Shown here in pieces: positions 52,065 through 64,000 of a DNA stretch of 64,000 nt; the first letter of the stretch is position 1, and every line of letters begins with the position of its first letter. The notes beneath the pieces were generated by a model. The model was not told where the DNA came from and did no database searches. It saw only the letters and a program-made list of their open reading frames with translations. A program made the position numbers and the translations under genes. Source of the stretch: Rhabdophis nuchalis (taxonomy: Eukaryota > Chordata > Lepidosauria > Squamata > Natricidae); assembly GCA_039707465.1 (NCBI GenBank), contig CM077643.1:44954605-45018604 (forward strand), written 5' to 3'.

Positions 52065-53630
52065 ATCCTCAATCTCTTGTGAAAGGGCAATACTAAGGAA
52101 ATTATGGTTGTAGAAGTTCGGGAGAGTACAGAGAATGTGTTTGGAGGACTGGGGATATTTTTAACTAAGGTAACCATCAGTTAAGGGAGGAAAGAAGCAT
52201 ATTCAGACTTGCAAAATTCTGTTATTATAGCTGTTTCAATTAAAGCAGCTTTAGACCCATACAACATTTCTTTCTTTGTTTGGACTACTTTGTAGTATAC
52301 CACTAACATTAGGAGTCACACAATGTTTTCCATGTTCTCTTCTCCAATTTCCCTTCACAACAGATTGACTGACGGCCTGAAAGGCAACATCTGTACAGCA
52401 TTGAAAAGATTTTCCTTAACCACCAGGGTTCGTAAATGCTGGTAAATTCTATTCCAATGAAGACCAGAAGAGCGACAGCAATGTAAACTGTGACTTTTAT
52501 TGTCATTTCTTAGAACTGTACCACAAAAGGCGCACCACAAACTTTCTGCATAACAAAATACATTGGCTGCATTCCTTAGAGCTTGCTCAATTGCTTGCAT
52601 TCCACCGTCCAAGAGGAAAAGGCCTTTCATAGAAAGGAGTTAAGTCATTCGCTTGTGCTGTGGAATAGTTGTTGTCAGGAGGTGAACCCGCAGCAACAGT
52701 GACCGGAAGCTAGAGACACCCCATACCCGCTAAAGAGTTCCCAGAATTGCAAAAGTGTATAGCTTTCATATATATAAAAATACAATCTTGTATCATACAG
52801 CTCTGTTGGACAACATCTGCAACATTAAGGGCTTCTTGGAACCCACTTTTGTTTAAAACACATTTAGCAAGAGTTCCTTCTGACATGTGTTGATCAAGAA
52901 CAATTGTTAGTTTCCCTGGACGTAACAGCACACCATCAATGAAATAGCGGATACCCCTTTTTCAAAATGGCGTCCATACTTTCCCACTTGCCCACCAACA
53001 TATTCACATTTGGGCTACCCAGATATTGGACCCAGTTTGACAGATTCCCAAGTTAGACTCAAAAATATCTTTTAGGCAGTGTTACCTCAACCTTCCTTAA
53101 TTTAGGACACTTTTCCGATGTGTAGATCTTAGCTTCAAAATTTCTCAGCCGGTGATGCCCACTGAGGAATTCTGAATGGTAATCCATACATCTGGAGGAT
53201 ATATAGATTTAGGAGTTGTTTTTGAATGAATGGAAGCAACCTCCTATGAACATTTATTGATAGCCATATTTGCTCACCCTCTTGTCTTCCAGTTGATATA
53301 ACAAGAGATGCTGCCAAGATTAGATTTTAGAAGTAGAGGTGAGCAAAACAATGAATTGATTACTAATTTACCAATTCTTTTCTTGTGTCTTAAATTTTCT
53401 TGAGTTTAAATTCAGCCCATGAATGTGGAAAACTCTGAAAAGTATCTCTCAACCAACAAGGGGACCCCCATGTGTACTGCGGAACGCACCAAATACAGTA
53501 TATTTCTTGGCACTTTTAAAACCAACTTCCTCAGTCTAATGAATTTGAGGAAAACTATTTGGTATAAATCAAACAATATGGGTTCATGTGATCACTTATC
53601 ACCAATGCTCTTCTGGGGTCTAGTTAGATG
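52065..53630. other. Unassigned DNA with two minus-strand open frames
   Basis: Minus-strand frames at 52355-52630 (91 codons) and 52710-52931 (73 codons) have ordinary amino-acid composition, and one overlapping frame has a hydrophobic stretch. I recognise no family, stops separate the frames, and no splice sites link them convincingly. It may be a decayed element or pseudogene. Confidence 0.3.
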
Positions 53631-53638
53631 CTTTATTG

Positions 53639-53741
53639 CAGGGGTCTCCAACCTTTGCAACTTTAAGTCTGAAGGACTTCCCAGAATTCTCCAGCCAGCA
53701 AAGTCCTTCAGACTTAAAGTTGCAAAGTTTGGGGATCCCTG
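53639..53741. mobile_element. Palindromic hAT element, internally deleted
   Basis: 103 bp, CAGGGGTCTCCAACC family. Perfect duplications CTTTATTG lie at 53631-53638 and 53742-53749. Confidence 0.97.
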
Positions 53742-53749
53742 CTTTATTG

Positions 53750-54678
53750 CACTATTTCAATTACTCCTATTATGTTATAAGCAATTAAATTTACTTTGAT
53801 AATTTGGGGAGGGAGCCCCATCCCTGCTGCTTTTAACCCTGAAAAAGACTCATTTCAACACAATACATATTGTACTAAGTGACACTGTTCTCAAATCAAT
53901 CCCAGAAACAGCTTCACGCTACAAAGCCTCTTTTATCACACTGAACAATGACACCGGGGAGGTTCCCCCTCCCCCTGCACACACACCACAAAACAGTGAC
54001 AATATGGGCCTGGCTTTCGTGCAACACATCAGGCTTCTGGATGAGAACATCTTTAAAACCAGATACAAGCACGAGACAAAAAAGGAGAATGTGTTGTAGC
54101 AGACAACTCAAGACTTAGATAAGTAGTATATGGCATACGTTTAAGGCAACCCAAGGAATGATAATATAGTTTTATTTAATACTATGTTCTCCTACCTAGC
54201 CAGCCTCATTTTATCTTTATTTGATTTTATCCTATTATTTTACAATGCAAGTAGATTTGTGGGATACACAAATCTTAGACTGGTATTTACAACAACCAAT
54301 TTTGTGGTGGTATATAACAAGTGAACTTCTAGATAGCAATACACAATCCCACAATTGTGCTTTATTTGTTTGGGCTGGGACAGCTGGAAGTTTTTCTTAG
54401 TTTATCCAGAGTGTTACATACTTTATTATTGCAGTGTATGAAGCAAAATGTTGGGTAAACTTGGGAAACTGATCAATCTCTCTTCATATACCTATGTGGC
54501 ATTGTGAAAGGAGAGAACTGTTCTGGATTTAGGGCAGGCAGCTGAAGAAATTCAGACTGTGAAATAAGGTATCATTTTTTCTAACAAATGTCTGCCCAAG
54601 AAGAGCCTTCTTTGCATGGAGATGGATGAGTCACTCCTGTCAGTGCTCCAGATGATGAAATGAACAGCTTAAGCAAGT
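53750..54678. other. No recognised feature
   Basis: No assignable repeat or exon. Confidence 0.4.
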
Positions 54679-54693
54679 AGAAAGGACAATATA

Positions 54694-55045
54694 AGGAAAG
54701 GGTAAAAGTTTCCCTTGCACATATGTGCTAGTTGTTCCTGACTCTAGGGGGCGGTGGTCATCTCTGTTTCAAAGCCGAAGAGCCAGTACTGTCCGAAGAC
54801 ATCTCCATGGTCATGTGGCCGGCATGACTAAATGCCGAAGGTGCACAGAATGCTGTTACCTTCCCACCAAAGGTGGTCCCTATTTTTTCTGCTTGCATTT
54901 TTGCATGCTTTTGAACTGCTAGATTGGCAGAAGCTGGGACATGTAATGGGAGCTCACTCCATTATGTGGTGCTAGGGATTCGAACTGCCGAACTTTCTGA
55001 TTGATAAGCTCAGCGTCTTAGCCACTGAGCCACTGCATCCCTATG
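54694..55045 (-). repeat. tRNA-derived SINE (~340 bp family), complete
   Basis: Inverted full-length copy with a perfect 15-bp duplication AGAAAGGACAATATA (54679-54693 and 55046-55060). The longest duplication among the copies here suggests it is among the younger ones. Confidence 0.96.
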
Positions 55046-55060
55046 AGAAAGGACAATATA

Positions 55061-55328
55061 GCACATGGCAATATCACATTACTTCAAACTTGCATCATCC
55101 AATAAGCCTAACATGACCTACCAGATTGGGGAGGGGTTTCAAAATAAAGACCCATGGCACTATGCTTCAATGAAGATAGACAATTACTAAGCCATGTCAA
55201 CTCACTGGAATTTATGAAGAGAAAAATATCAGTACATTACATTGGTATTACTATTGCTACCCACAGGAAACAGGAACAAGTTCACCAAAGATGTAAATAT
55301 ACCAGTGTCCATATGCTGGCTATGTTTC

Positions 55329-55379
<51 letters not shown>

Positions 55380-55905
55380 TGACAGCTGATTTATACAATC
55401 CTTCCTGGCCCAACAAAATACCCAATCATCTGATTTTTGACCACCCCCCAAGTGAAATATTGTATTAACTTTTTAAAAATAAATATATCCTTTGTGTGTG
55501 AGATTGTGTGCATATAAAGAGATGCATATATTTATATGTGTGCATTTGTAGTGTGTGTATGTTTTCACTTAGAAAAGTACCATATATCAAAATATGGCGA
55601 TACTATGGCTATGATTACAAAATCTCACAAAAATATTTTTTAAGGCAATATGCTATGAATCTTTTTTTGTTGTTTTGCTTGTAAATGCTTTTTCTCCCAA
55701 CAGTGGCTGAAAATTATTGTACCACTAGAACAATTCCTGATAAAGGGGCAAATCTGGCCCTTACCCCCTTACAAACAAGTCCATGGCTGCCCTCCTCTGA
55801 TAGAGGAAGTTCTCCTCCTGAAAATGCTGCAAATATGTCAAAAGAAGTTCTCCACAAGTCATATAAAATCTTCAGGTACCTTGGGACCAGAGTTCAGAAA
55901 AGTTA
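55061..55905. other. No gene; contains (ATC)n
   Basis: Unassigned apart from the trinucleotide repeat at 55,328-55,380 (about 17 units). The polyhistidine frame it creates is an artefact. Confidence 0.5.
55328..55380. repeat. (ATC)n microsatellite
   Basis: Uninterrupted run of about 17 CAT/ATC units. Confidence 0.98.
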
Positions 55906-55916
55906 TCCATCTAGAA

Positions 55917-56000
55917 CAGGGGTCTCCAACCCTGGCAACTTTAAGACTTTTGGGAGTTGAAGTCCACAAGTCTTAAGGTTGCCAAGGTTGGAGACCCCTT
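55917..56000. mobile_element. Palindromic hAT element, internally deleted
   Basis: 84 bp, left end CAGGGGTCTCCAACC, right end GGTTGGAGACCCCTT (last base changed). Perfect duplications ATCTAGAA lie at 55909-55916 and 56001-56008. Confidence 0.95.
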
Positions 56001-56009
56001 ATCTAGAAC

Positions 56010-56820
56010 ATTGACAAACATCAGTGTCTTCTGGAGAACTACACTATTGTCTAGTAGAAAAAGTCACAAACCAGCAAACGCTTTGCATGACATGTTGGTA
56101 GCATAGGAAGACATAGCTACTTCTAGGCCCTAAAGATAAAATCTCCGTTCGACTGAACTCTAGTCTTAGTGATGCCACAGAAGCATCCATATTCTTTCCA
56201 CGGGAACAATATGAAAGTGGTCTGCCATTGTTTTTAGGGACGTTACTGTATCTTCCCGGTCTGTAGAATTTCTGCTGGGGCTCCTACTCAAACACAAACC
56301 AGGTCCCATCTGAACTAGTTTCTATCAAGGCTGATTAACTGCTACCACAGAGTGGCCTACTGCAGGTGGCATTTGCATATTTCTTTTCAGAGGAGGCGGC
56401 AAAATAATTATGTGCAGATATGTAGATAATAAAATAAGCATTTGCTATATGCATATATCCAAGTCCATTAAGTGCAAGTCTTTTGTGGACCTAACCAATG
56501 GCTGAAGGGACCCTAAAGCACAACGGTAGAGAGAGGTAAGGAGGCAAAGATGGACCTCAAAACTCCTGGTGGAGATTGACACCCTCAATTCTCTTGGGGA
56601 AAGAACAGAAGAAAATGTGTTGGTTATTGAGACATGTGTTTCTGACAGTCTGGCACCCTGAAGCCTACAGTGAAGCAGCAATATGTAAATATTTCTATTT
56701 TCTCCAATCTACTAAAAACAGGCAATTACTCATAATCCATTTTTAAGTTATAATAAATGCTACAATGGATGCTTTTCTTTTGCTAGGAGTACAGGGTGGC
56801 TGGATTCATACATCGTTAAT
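56010..56820. other. No recognised feature
   Basis: No assignable repeat or exon. Confidence 0.4.
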
Positions 56821-56825
56821 TGGTA

Positions 56826-57008
56826 CCATGTTTTTCCAAAAATAAGACAGGGTCTTATTTTCTTTTGACCCTTGAAATAAGCACTTGGTCTTATTTTTGG
56901 GGAGGTCTTATTAATTTTGAGGCGCAGGAGGCGGTGAGCATGGTCACCTCATGGCTGCTGCTGTGCTGCAATATTTTCAAGGGAGGTCTTATTTTCAGGG
57001 AAACACGG
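56826..57008. mobile_element. Tc1/mariner-type short element
   Basis: TA on both sides (56824-56825, 57009-57010). Ends CCATGTTTTTCCAAAAATAA and the inverted TTATTTTCAGGGAAACACGG. The GGTCTTATTTT motif recurs inside. Confidence 0.8.
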
Positions 57009-57011
57009 TAG

Positions 57012-57833
57012 CTGAATCAACCAACTCCTGGATTTGAAGCAAGCAGCTACAAATTAAATAAAGTACTTGGTTATGAAATATGCTAAAGTTACCATAACAA
57101 ATAATCAAGGTTAAAACTAACCAAGCTTTTGCATGTTGTTCAGTAACTAGGAATTGTGCTGTGCAAGACCAGTCACACAGTGTTGCAGGGAAAATGTATT
57201 GGATAGCATTTTCTTCTCTCTCTGTTCTATTGATACTCATTCCTTCCCCTCAGTGTGCTTGGACAATGGAAGGGTTGGCAGTCTTACCCTGGGGCCCCCT
57301 AAAAAAAGATCTCATGGAGATCTGCTCTTTGGTGATAGGAGGATGGCAGCTGATGGAGCTTTTGTAACAACCTATGGCAGACATAAAATCAGAGCATTCC
57401 TTTCCCAAGTCCCACTTGTTCATCGATCTAACTAACACTGGAACAAGATAGAAATCTTTCCCCTTTCCAGAAAGGGGAGAGGAACATCTCATGATACATG
57501 GAAGCAAAAGTTTAGTTTAAAAAACAATTATTGGAGTAGTTCACACTTGCAGTGCAGAAACAACTCTCCCTCATTATTACGTTCAATAGCAAAATAATAA
57601 TAATAATAATAAAACAAAACAAAAAAGAGACTGTTTTAACCATGTGTAAAATGTGCATTTGCACGATTGTCTATACATGCAGTTTGAAAGAAAGGAAGCG
57701 TTAATTTTTCTTTTAAAAATAGCACTGAAATCAAAACCAAAACATAAATTGAGTTTTATATTTTCAAAAATACATTAAACATATACTCTTTTCTGCAATG
57801 TGCATATTTTTATATTCGCTCTCTCTCACGCAT

Positions 57834-57906
<73 letters not shown>

Positions 57907-58775
57907 GAACTTAAGGTACTTTGGTCAGCAAATCCTATTGCTACATCCTCATTTTTCCCCCCTTTTGAAACAACAAAGCTTCCAGAAAGTTTCCCCAAAC
58001 CACCTAACATCTATTTGGGGATTTTGGTTGTTGTTGTTCATTTGCTTGTTTTGTTTTTTTCTTCTTTTTGTAAACTTTACAAAATAGCACAAAGATTCCA
58101 TTTGGATCAAAAGCTTACATACTTTTTGTGTGTGTGAGGGGAAAGATCACAAGATGGATTCATTGCATCTCAAGTTGCTTTCATCCTCTGAGCAACTTTT
58201 CCACACAATCCTTTGTGTTAGTTATTGCTTAGAGCTTCGTCTTGATGTCACCCACTGTGCAGGGGGAATTTCTTTGGCTTGACATGGCACACAAAAAAAA
58301 ATGGGAATGGAGAAGAAGAACTAAAGTGATTATTCTCACGAGGGGAAAAGCTAAACTGCAAAGGTGATGCAAAAATCTATGGTATGCATAGCACAGAAGA
58401 GCCCCTGGGAGGCAAATAAAAAAACAAAAACAAATAAAAGAGATATATCTGTACTTAAAGTAAACATTGTGCATCCTTCTTGTGAATCAAGAGGTCCTCC
58501 ACGTTGGCTGCTTTCAAAAGAAGAAATCAGGCCTTCCAAATCCAACTGATTTTTAACCAAATCAAATTCTGCCTCACGGCAAACATGGACGCCAAAGAGC
58601 CTGCAAATAGGACAAGCTTTTACAAAAGTGCAACAGTTTACAAGGCCTTGATTATTATTTTTTTAAAGTATCCTGGGAAAACCGTTGAGGGCGAAAATTC
58701 CTGTTTTGGCACAGCAGAAAGGGTTTTTGGAACTGGAAACACTGCATTGTCTTGCCAGAGCACCCAACGACAGCA
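57012..58775 (-). other. Repeat-poor DNA downstream of the gene's stop; probable 3'UTR in part
   Basis: Directly follows the stop codon of the minus-strand gene. It lacks transposon fragments, apart from short AAT units near 57,600 and the CT tract. Low repeat content fits a long 3'UTR, but I could not place a convincing polyadenylation signal, so the transcript end is unknown. Confidence 0.5.
57829..57907. repeat. (CT)n microsatellite
   Basis: About 35 CT units with one TTT interruption. On the gene's sense strand this is a (GA)n tract. Confidence 0.98.
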
Positions 58776-59081
<306 letters not shown>

Positions 59082-59086
59082 TTAAT

Positions 59087-60256
59087 ACAATACAATAGCA
59101 GAGTTGGAAGGGACCTTGTAGGTCTTCTACTCCAAACCCCTGCGTGGGCAGGAACCTTATACCATTTCAGACAAATGGCTATCTAACATCTTTTTAAAGA
59201 CTTCCAGGGTTGGGGCATTCACAACTTCTGGAGGCAAGCTGTTCCAGAGGTTAATTGTTAATTTTTCTAACTGTCAGGAAATTTCTAAGTTGCTTCTCTC
59301 CTTGATTAGTTTCCACCCATTGCTTCTTGTCCTGCCCCCAGGTGCCTTGGAGAATAGTTTGACTCCCTCTTCTTTGTGGCACCCTCTGAGATATCGGAAC
59401 ACTGCTATCATGTCTCCCCTGGTCCTTCTCTTCATCAAACTAGACATACCCAGCTCCTGCAACCGTTCTTCATATGTTTTAGCCTCCAGTCCCCTAATCA
59501 TCTTGGTTGCTCTTCTCTGCACTCTTTCCAGAGTCTCCATGTCTTTTCTACATCGTGGCGACCAAAACTGTATGCAGTATTCCAAGTGTGGCCTTACCAA
59601 GGCACTATACAGTGGCATTAACACTTCACGTGATCTAGATTCTATCCCTCTGTTTATGCAGCCTAGAACTGTGTTGGCTTTTTTGGCAGCTGCTGCACAC
59701 TGCTGGCTCATATTTAAATGGTTGTCCACTAGGATTCCAAGATCCCTCTCACAGTTGCTACTATTGAGCAAGGAACCACCTATACTGTACCTGTGCATTT
59801 TGTTTTTCTTGCCTAAATGTAGAACCTTACTTTTTTCACAATTGAATTTCATTTTATTAGATAGTGCCCAATGTTCAACTTTGTCAAGATCCTTCTGTAT
59901 CTTAAGCCTATCTTCTGGAGTGTTGGCTATTCCTGCCAGCTTGGTGTCGTCTGCAAATTTGATGAGTTCCCCATTTATCCCCTCATCCAAATCATTGATG
60001 AAGATGTTGAAGAGTACTGGGCCTAAAACAGAGCCTTGGGGGACTCCACTGCATACTTCCTTCCATGTAGATGCAGTTCCATTGAGGACTACACGTTGAG
60101 TGCGATTGGTCAGCCAGTTGCGAATCCATTTGGTGGTGATGCTGTCTAACCCACATTTTTCTACTTTATCTAATAGTAGGTTATGGTCTACTTTATCAAA
60201 TGCCTTACTGAAGTCCAAGTAAATTATATCGACAGCATTCCTCTGGTCCACTTTGT
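59087..60256 (-). mobile_element. CR1 LINE, longest copy, in last intron of the gene
   Basis: Same strand as the gene. The frame from 60,251 down to 59,274 begins MDQRNAVDIIYLDFSKAFDK (RT motif with the first catalytic Asp), then QGSVLGPVLFNIFINDLDEG, KFADDTKLAGIANT and the remainder of the RT to KERSNLE. A small frame change near 59,270-59,280 removes the end of the ORF in this frame. Flanked by GGTTTAAT at 59079-59086 and about 60,259-60,266. Confidence 0.95.
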
Positions 60257-60269
60257 CTGGTTTAATTTG

Positions 60270-60575
60270 TCCTTCCTTATTCTGAGACCCTCAAGTTATG
60301 GAACAACTTGCTTTATTTCTGTCTGGTAGGTTCTTTAAATACAGTTTGATATTGATAAAAATATCATGGATTTTTGTTATTGTTGTTGATGGCCCTTGAA
60401 TTTGACTGGGAAAACAATTATCTTTCTCCAAATTTAGCCTCTTCTCTGAGGAGAGTAAAATCTTGAGAAGACACACAGGCTGGGTTCAACCAATACATTA
60501 AATTGTAAATATGGGTTGACAAAGCACAATGGCTGAATTCAGATCACATGTTGGTTTCAACATGTTGAAACTTAG
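60270..60575. other. Intron sequence, nothing recognised
   Basis: Part of the last intron; unassigned. Confidence 0.4.
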
Positions 60576-60579
60576 GAAT

Positions 60580-60955
60580 TTCATACAAAATTGTACAACG
60601 CTTCGCCTGTAAATGACTGTCTTTTTAAAACTTTAATCATAATGCAACCTGTGCGAACAACCGTTTTAAATTTAGTATAAACCACTCTAATCTCAATTGT
60701 AAACAATTTGATTTTTGTAACATGACTGTCAAAGTCTGGAATATTTTATCTGATTCAGTTATCTCAGCCATTAACTTCCACAGTTTTAATTCTAATTTAA
60801 CTTCTGTGGACCTCTCTCCAAAATATAAGGGGGTATGCATAAGTGCACTGGTGTGCCTCTTTTCCCTGTCACATTTTGATTTTCTTATTTTCTTTGCTTG
60901 AATTTGTAATTTTTGTTTGGCGAATAAAAATAAATAAATAAATAACAAATAAATA
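60580..60955 (+). mobile_element. Non-LTR retrotransposon 3' end (family of 37,300)
   Basis: The plus strand encodes FDFCNMTVKVWNILSDSVIS and LTSVDLSPKYKGVCISALVC, corresponding to YDFSNRVVNAWNALPDSVVS and LSTIDLTPFLRG in the other copy. Ends with AATAAAAATAAATAAATAAA. Confidence 0.75.
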
Positions 60956-61206
60956 TTATTTTGTGCGTGAGTCCTTCACAGAACATACTATAGATAAAAG
61001 CTGTATTACTATAAGACACTGATTCGCCAACAACCGAGTTACATTTTAGCAGAGTCTGGCATATTGTGCAAACTCAGCCAAACAACTTTCATTGATACTT
61101 TTGGATTATCCCAAAACTTAAAGTGCCGGATAAAATGCTTGTCAAGGCATAATCCAGTGTATTTGTCTTACTTCTTTTTCTGCCTACAGCTACGGTATTG
61201 CAAACA

Positions 61207-61211
61207 GAGAA

Positions 61212-61244
<33 letters not shown>
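61207..61244. repeat. (AAT)n microsatellite
   Basis: About 12 AAT units, probably the tail of the adjacent inverted LINE end. Confidence 0.95.
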
Positions 61245-61305
61245 TTTAATTTCTATCCCGCTCTCTCTCCCCAAGGGGACTCGAGGCGGGGCACAGGCAA
61301 TTAAA
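61245..61305 (-). mobile_element. L2-clade LINE 3' tail
   Basis: TCTATCCCGCTCTCTCTCCC and GGGGACTCGAGGCGGGGCAC are the inverted 3' end of an L2-type element, severely 5'-truncated. Confidence 0.75.
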
Positions 61306-61517
61306 AATACAAATAGACCACAAAAGTAGAAGACATCATTAAAACATCATGTGATGCTTGAAATGTAACAAATACATGGAAACATATGGAAGGGATTTTT
61401 TCTACTATTCCCAAAACAGCGGTTTTGCTTCCATTCCTGTTATGATTAGCTGCCATTAGAATGCCATGTTCTGTCATAATCATCCACCCATTCAGCCTGA
61501 TTTGGTTTTTCCCATCA

Positions 61518-61742
<225 letters not shown>

Positions 61743-61949
61743 TCATAAGAGCCTGTTATCTTTTAGCTGGCCTTTACAGAATTCTAAGTGTGCCAATAAT
61801 GAGTTTGATGGAATGAATACAACCTTCCTCAAGCAGGTCCTCTCTATATGTGCAGACTTCAATTTCCTGCTTACAAGGGACTTCCCATGGGTCCTGCTAA
61901 CTAGAGATTATGAAAGCTCTTTTCTGGAGCATCCTGTCTAAGCCATGGA

Positions 61950-62190
61950 TGAGCCACGGTGGCACAGTGGTTAGAGTGCAGTACTGCAGGCTACTTCTGC
62001 TGACTGCAAGCTGCCTGCAATTCGGCAGTTCAAATCTCATCAGGCTCAAGGTAGACTCAGCCTTCCATCCTTCCCAGGTTGGTCAAAGGAGGGCCCAGAT
62101 TGTTGGGGGCAATAAGGTGATTCTGTAAATCGCTTAGAGAGGGCTGTAAATCACTGTGAAGTGGTATATAAGTCTAAGTGCTATTGCTAA
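61950..62190 (+). repeat. Sauria-type SINE
   Basis: Full plus-strand copy: GAGCCACGGTGGCACAGTGG, GCAGTACTGCAGGCTACTTC, AGATTGTTGGGGGCAATAAG and AGTGGTATATAAGTCTAAGT ending CTATTGCTAAGG. Lies in the intron between the last two 5'-ward exons. Confidence 0.95.
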
Positions 62191-62430
62191 GGAAAGTAGT
62201 CCTTACCCTGAAAATTATTTGAGTGAAGATGGTCAAAATTCAGCCTGATATAACACAGTTTGGTATATAAAATACAAGATGTTAAAATTAAGACCGATAC
62301 ACCTACTCTGCTGGAAACTGCTAACTTGAAATGAATGGTTACTTTTTTGTTCATAATTAAATATTTGGTATGTTGCTTGTAGTGTACATATGCATATTTC
62401 TTTGAACCTTTTGTAATCATAATAAAAATA

Positions 62431-63462
<1,032 letters not shown>

Positions 63463-63464
63463 GC

Positions 63465-64000
63465 AGCTTTACAATAGCTATAGATGAATTTGGGAGATCC
63501 AGACGATGCAACACCACTTTTTTTTTTTCCTAATGGTTTTTGGCCAAAAAAAAAAAAAAAATCTAAAGGGAGCCTACAAGAGACAAGGGGCCTTTTCTTT
63601 TGTTCCCAGAATGAAAAGCAGCTGCGGAAGGCAGCAATCAAATCCAGAGAAATAACAGAGGAAAATAATGCACACACCCTTTTCCTTCAAGGCTCTTTGT
63701 CCCACCATCCGTAGGACAGGATGAAATCCACATGGAAAGGATTTACAGTCCTTTCCACGGACCATTTCTTCACTCATGATAACTTCCTTCTGGCCACCCA
63801 ATTTCAATAAAAAGAAGAAGAAAGCAAGCCTGACACCCACTGGGAGAATGCTGGCATGCTTTGTTCATCTTGTGTTTTACTGCTCTTTATTCTTGAGAAT
63901 GTAGCCTTGGATGTTTTTAATAACAGGAAATATTAAAGAGATCATGACATAGAAACCAAAGCAGGAGAAGGATACCGAGTCAGGCCATTGGCCCTTTGAG
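63465..64000. other. No recognised feature
   Basis: A-rich tract at 63,546-63,561. Probably intron of the minus-strand gene; no further exon recognised. Confidence 0.4.

Noticed and set aside
55154..55468. Polyhistidine-containing protein
   Set aside because: It is produced by the ATC repeat, without other coding evidence.
59290..60099. 269-codon plus-strand frame opposite the CR1
   Set aside because: It is an antisense shadow of the CR1 coding sequence.
59274..60251. 325-codon reverse transcriptase as a host gene
   Set aside because: It is the 5'-truncated CR1 ORF2 with flanking duplications inside an intron.
61950..62000. Functional tRNA genes at the SINE heads
   Set aside because: A- and B-box-like motifs occur but the tRNA fold and anticodon arm are not intact; these are SINE promoters.

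Overview
The window is vertebrate nuclear DNA dominated by transposable elements, with no prokaryotic or organellar features. The repeat set (CR1 and L2-clade LINEs, L1-type LINEs, a Sauria-type SINE ending in ATTGCT, a ~340-bp tRNA-derived SINE, a DIRS-like retroelement, many short hAT and Tc1/mariner-type elements, GAAA/TTCTA microsatellites) points to a squamate reptile, more likely a snake than a lizard. Species cannot be read from the sequence.

Host gene content is thin. On the minus strand between about 62,984 and 58,776 lie three exons in continuous reading frame, with consensus splice sites and matching phases. They encode the last ~169 residues of a conserved-looking protein whose cysteine- and histidine-containing tail ends in EFVV. 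The other exons lie beyond the right edge. I do not firmly recognise the protein. A CpG-rich, repeat-free block at 35.9-36.75 kb looks like a promoter/CpG island of a gene whose coding exons are not visible here.

Layout: 1-9.3 kb holds an A-tailed SINE, CR1 pieces, a mariner-type element split by a Penelope-like fragment, an L1 3' end, a hAT nested in CR1, and an L1-like insert with a 17-bp duplication. 9.3-12 kb is an old L2 split by a hAT and by a complete ORF1-only 'half-L1'. 12-17 kb holds a hAT, a DIRS RNase H fragment, SINEs and CR1. 17-34 kb is dense in hAT elements, some nested, plus L2, a second half-L1 copy and a Sauria SINE. 33.8-37 kb is the repeat-free CpG block. 37-56 kb is again LINE, SINE and hAT sequence, with one solo LTR. 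57-63 kb carries the gene 3' end, with a CR1 and a mariner-type element placed within 40 bp of splice sites.

The strongest observations are: (i) two independent insertions of an L1-derived family that encodes only ORF1 followed directly by a 3'UTR; (ii) about 25 hAT insertions whose 8-bp target duplications mostly carry TA at the two central positions, the pattern described for the Buster branch of hAT; (iii) several nested insertions with intact duplications that give a local order of events.
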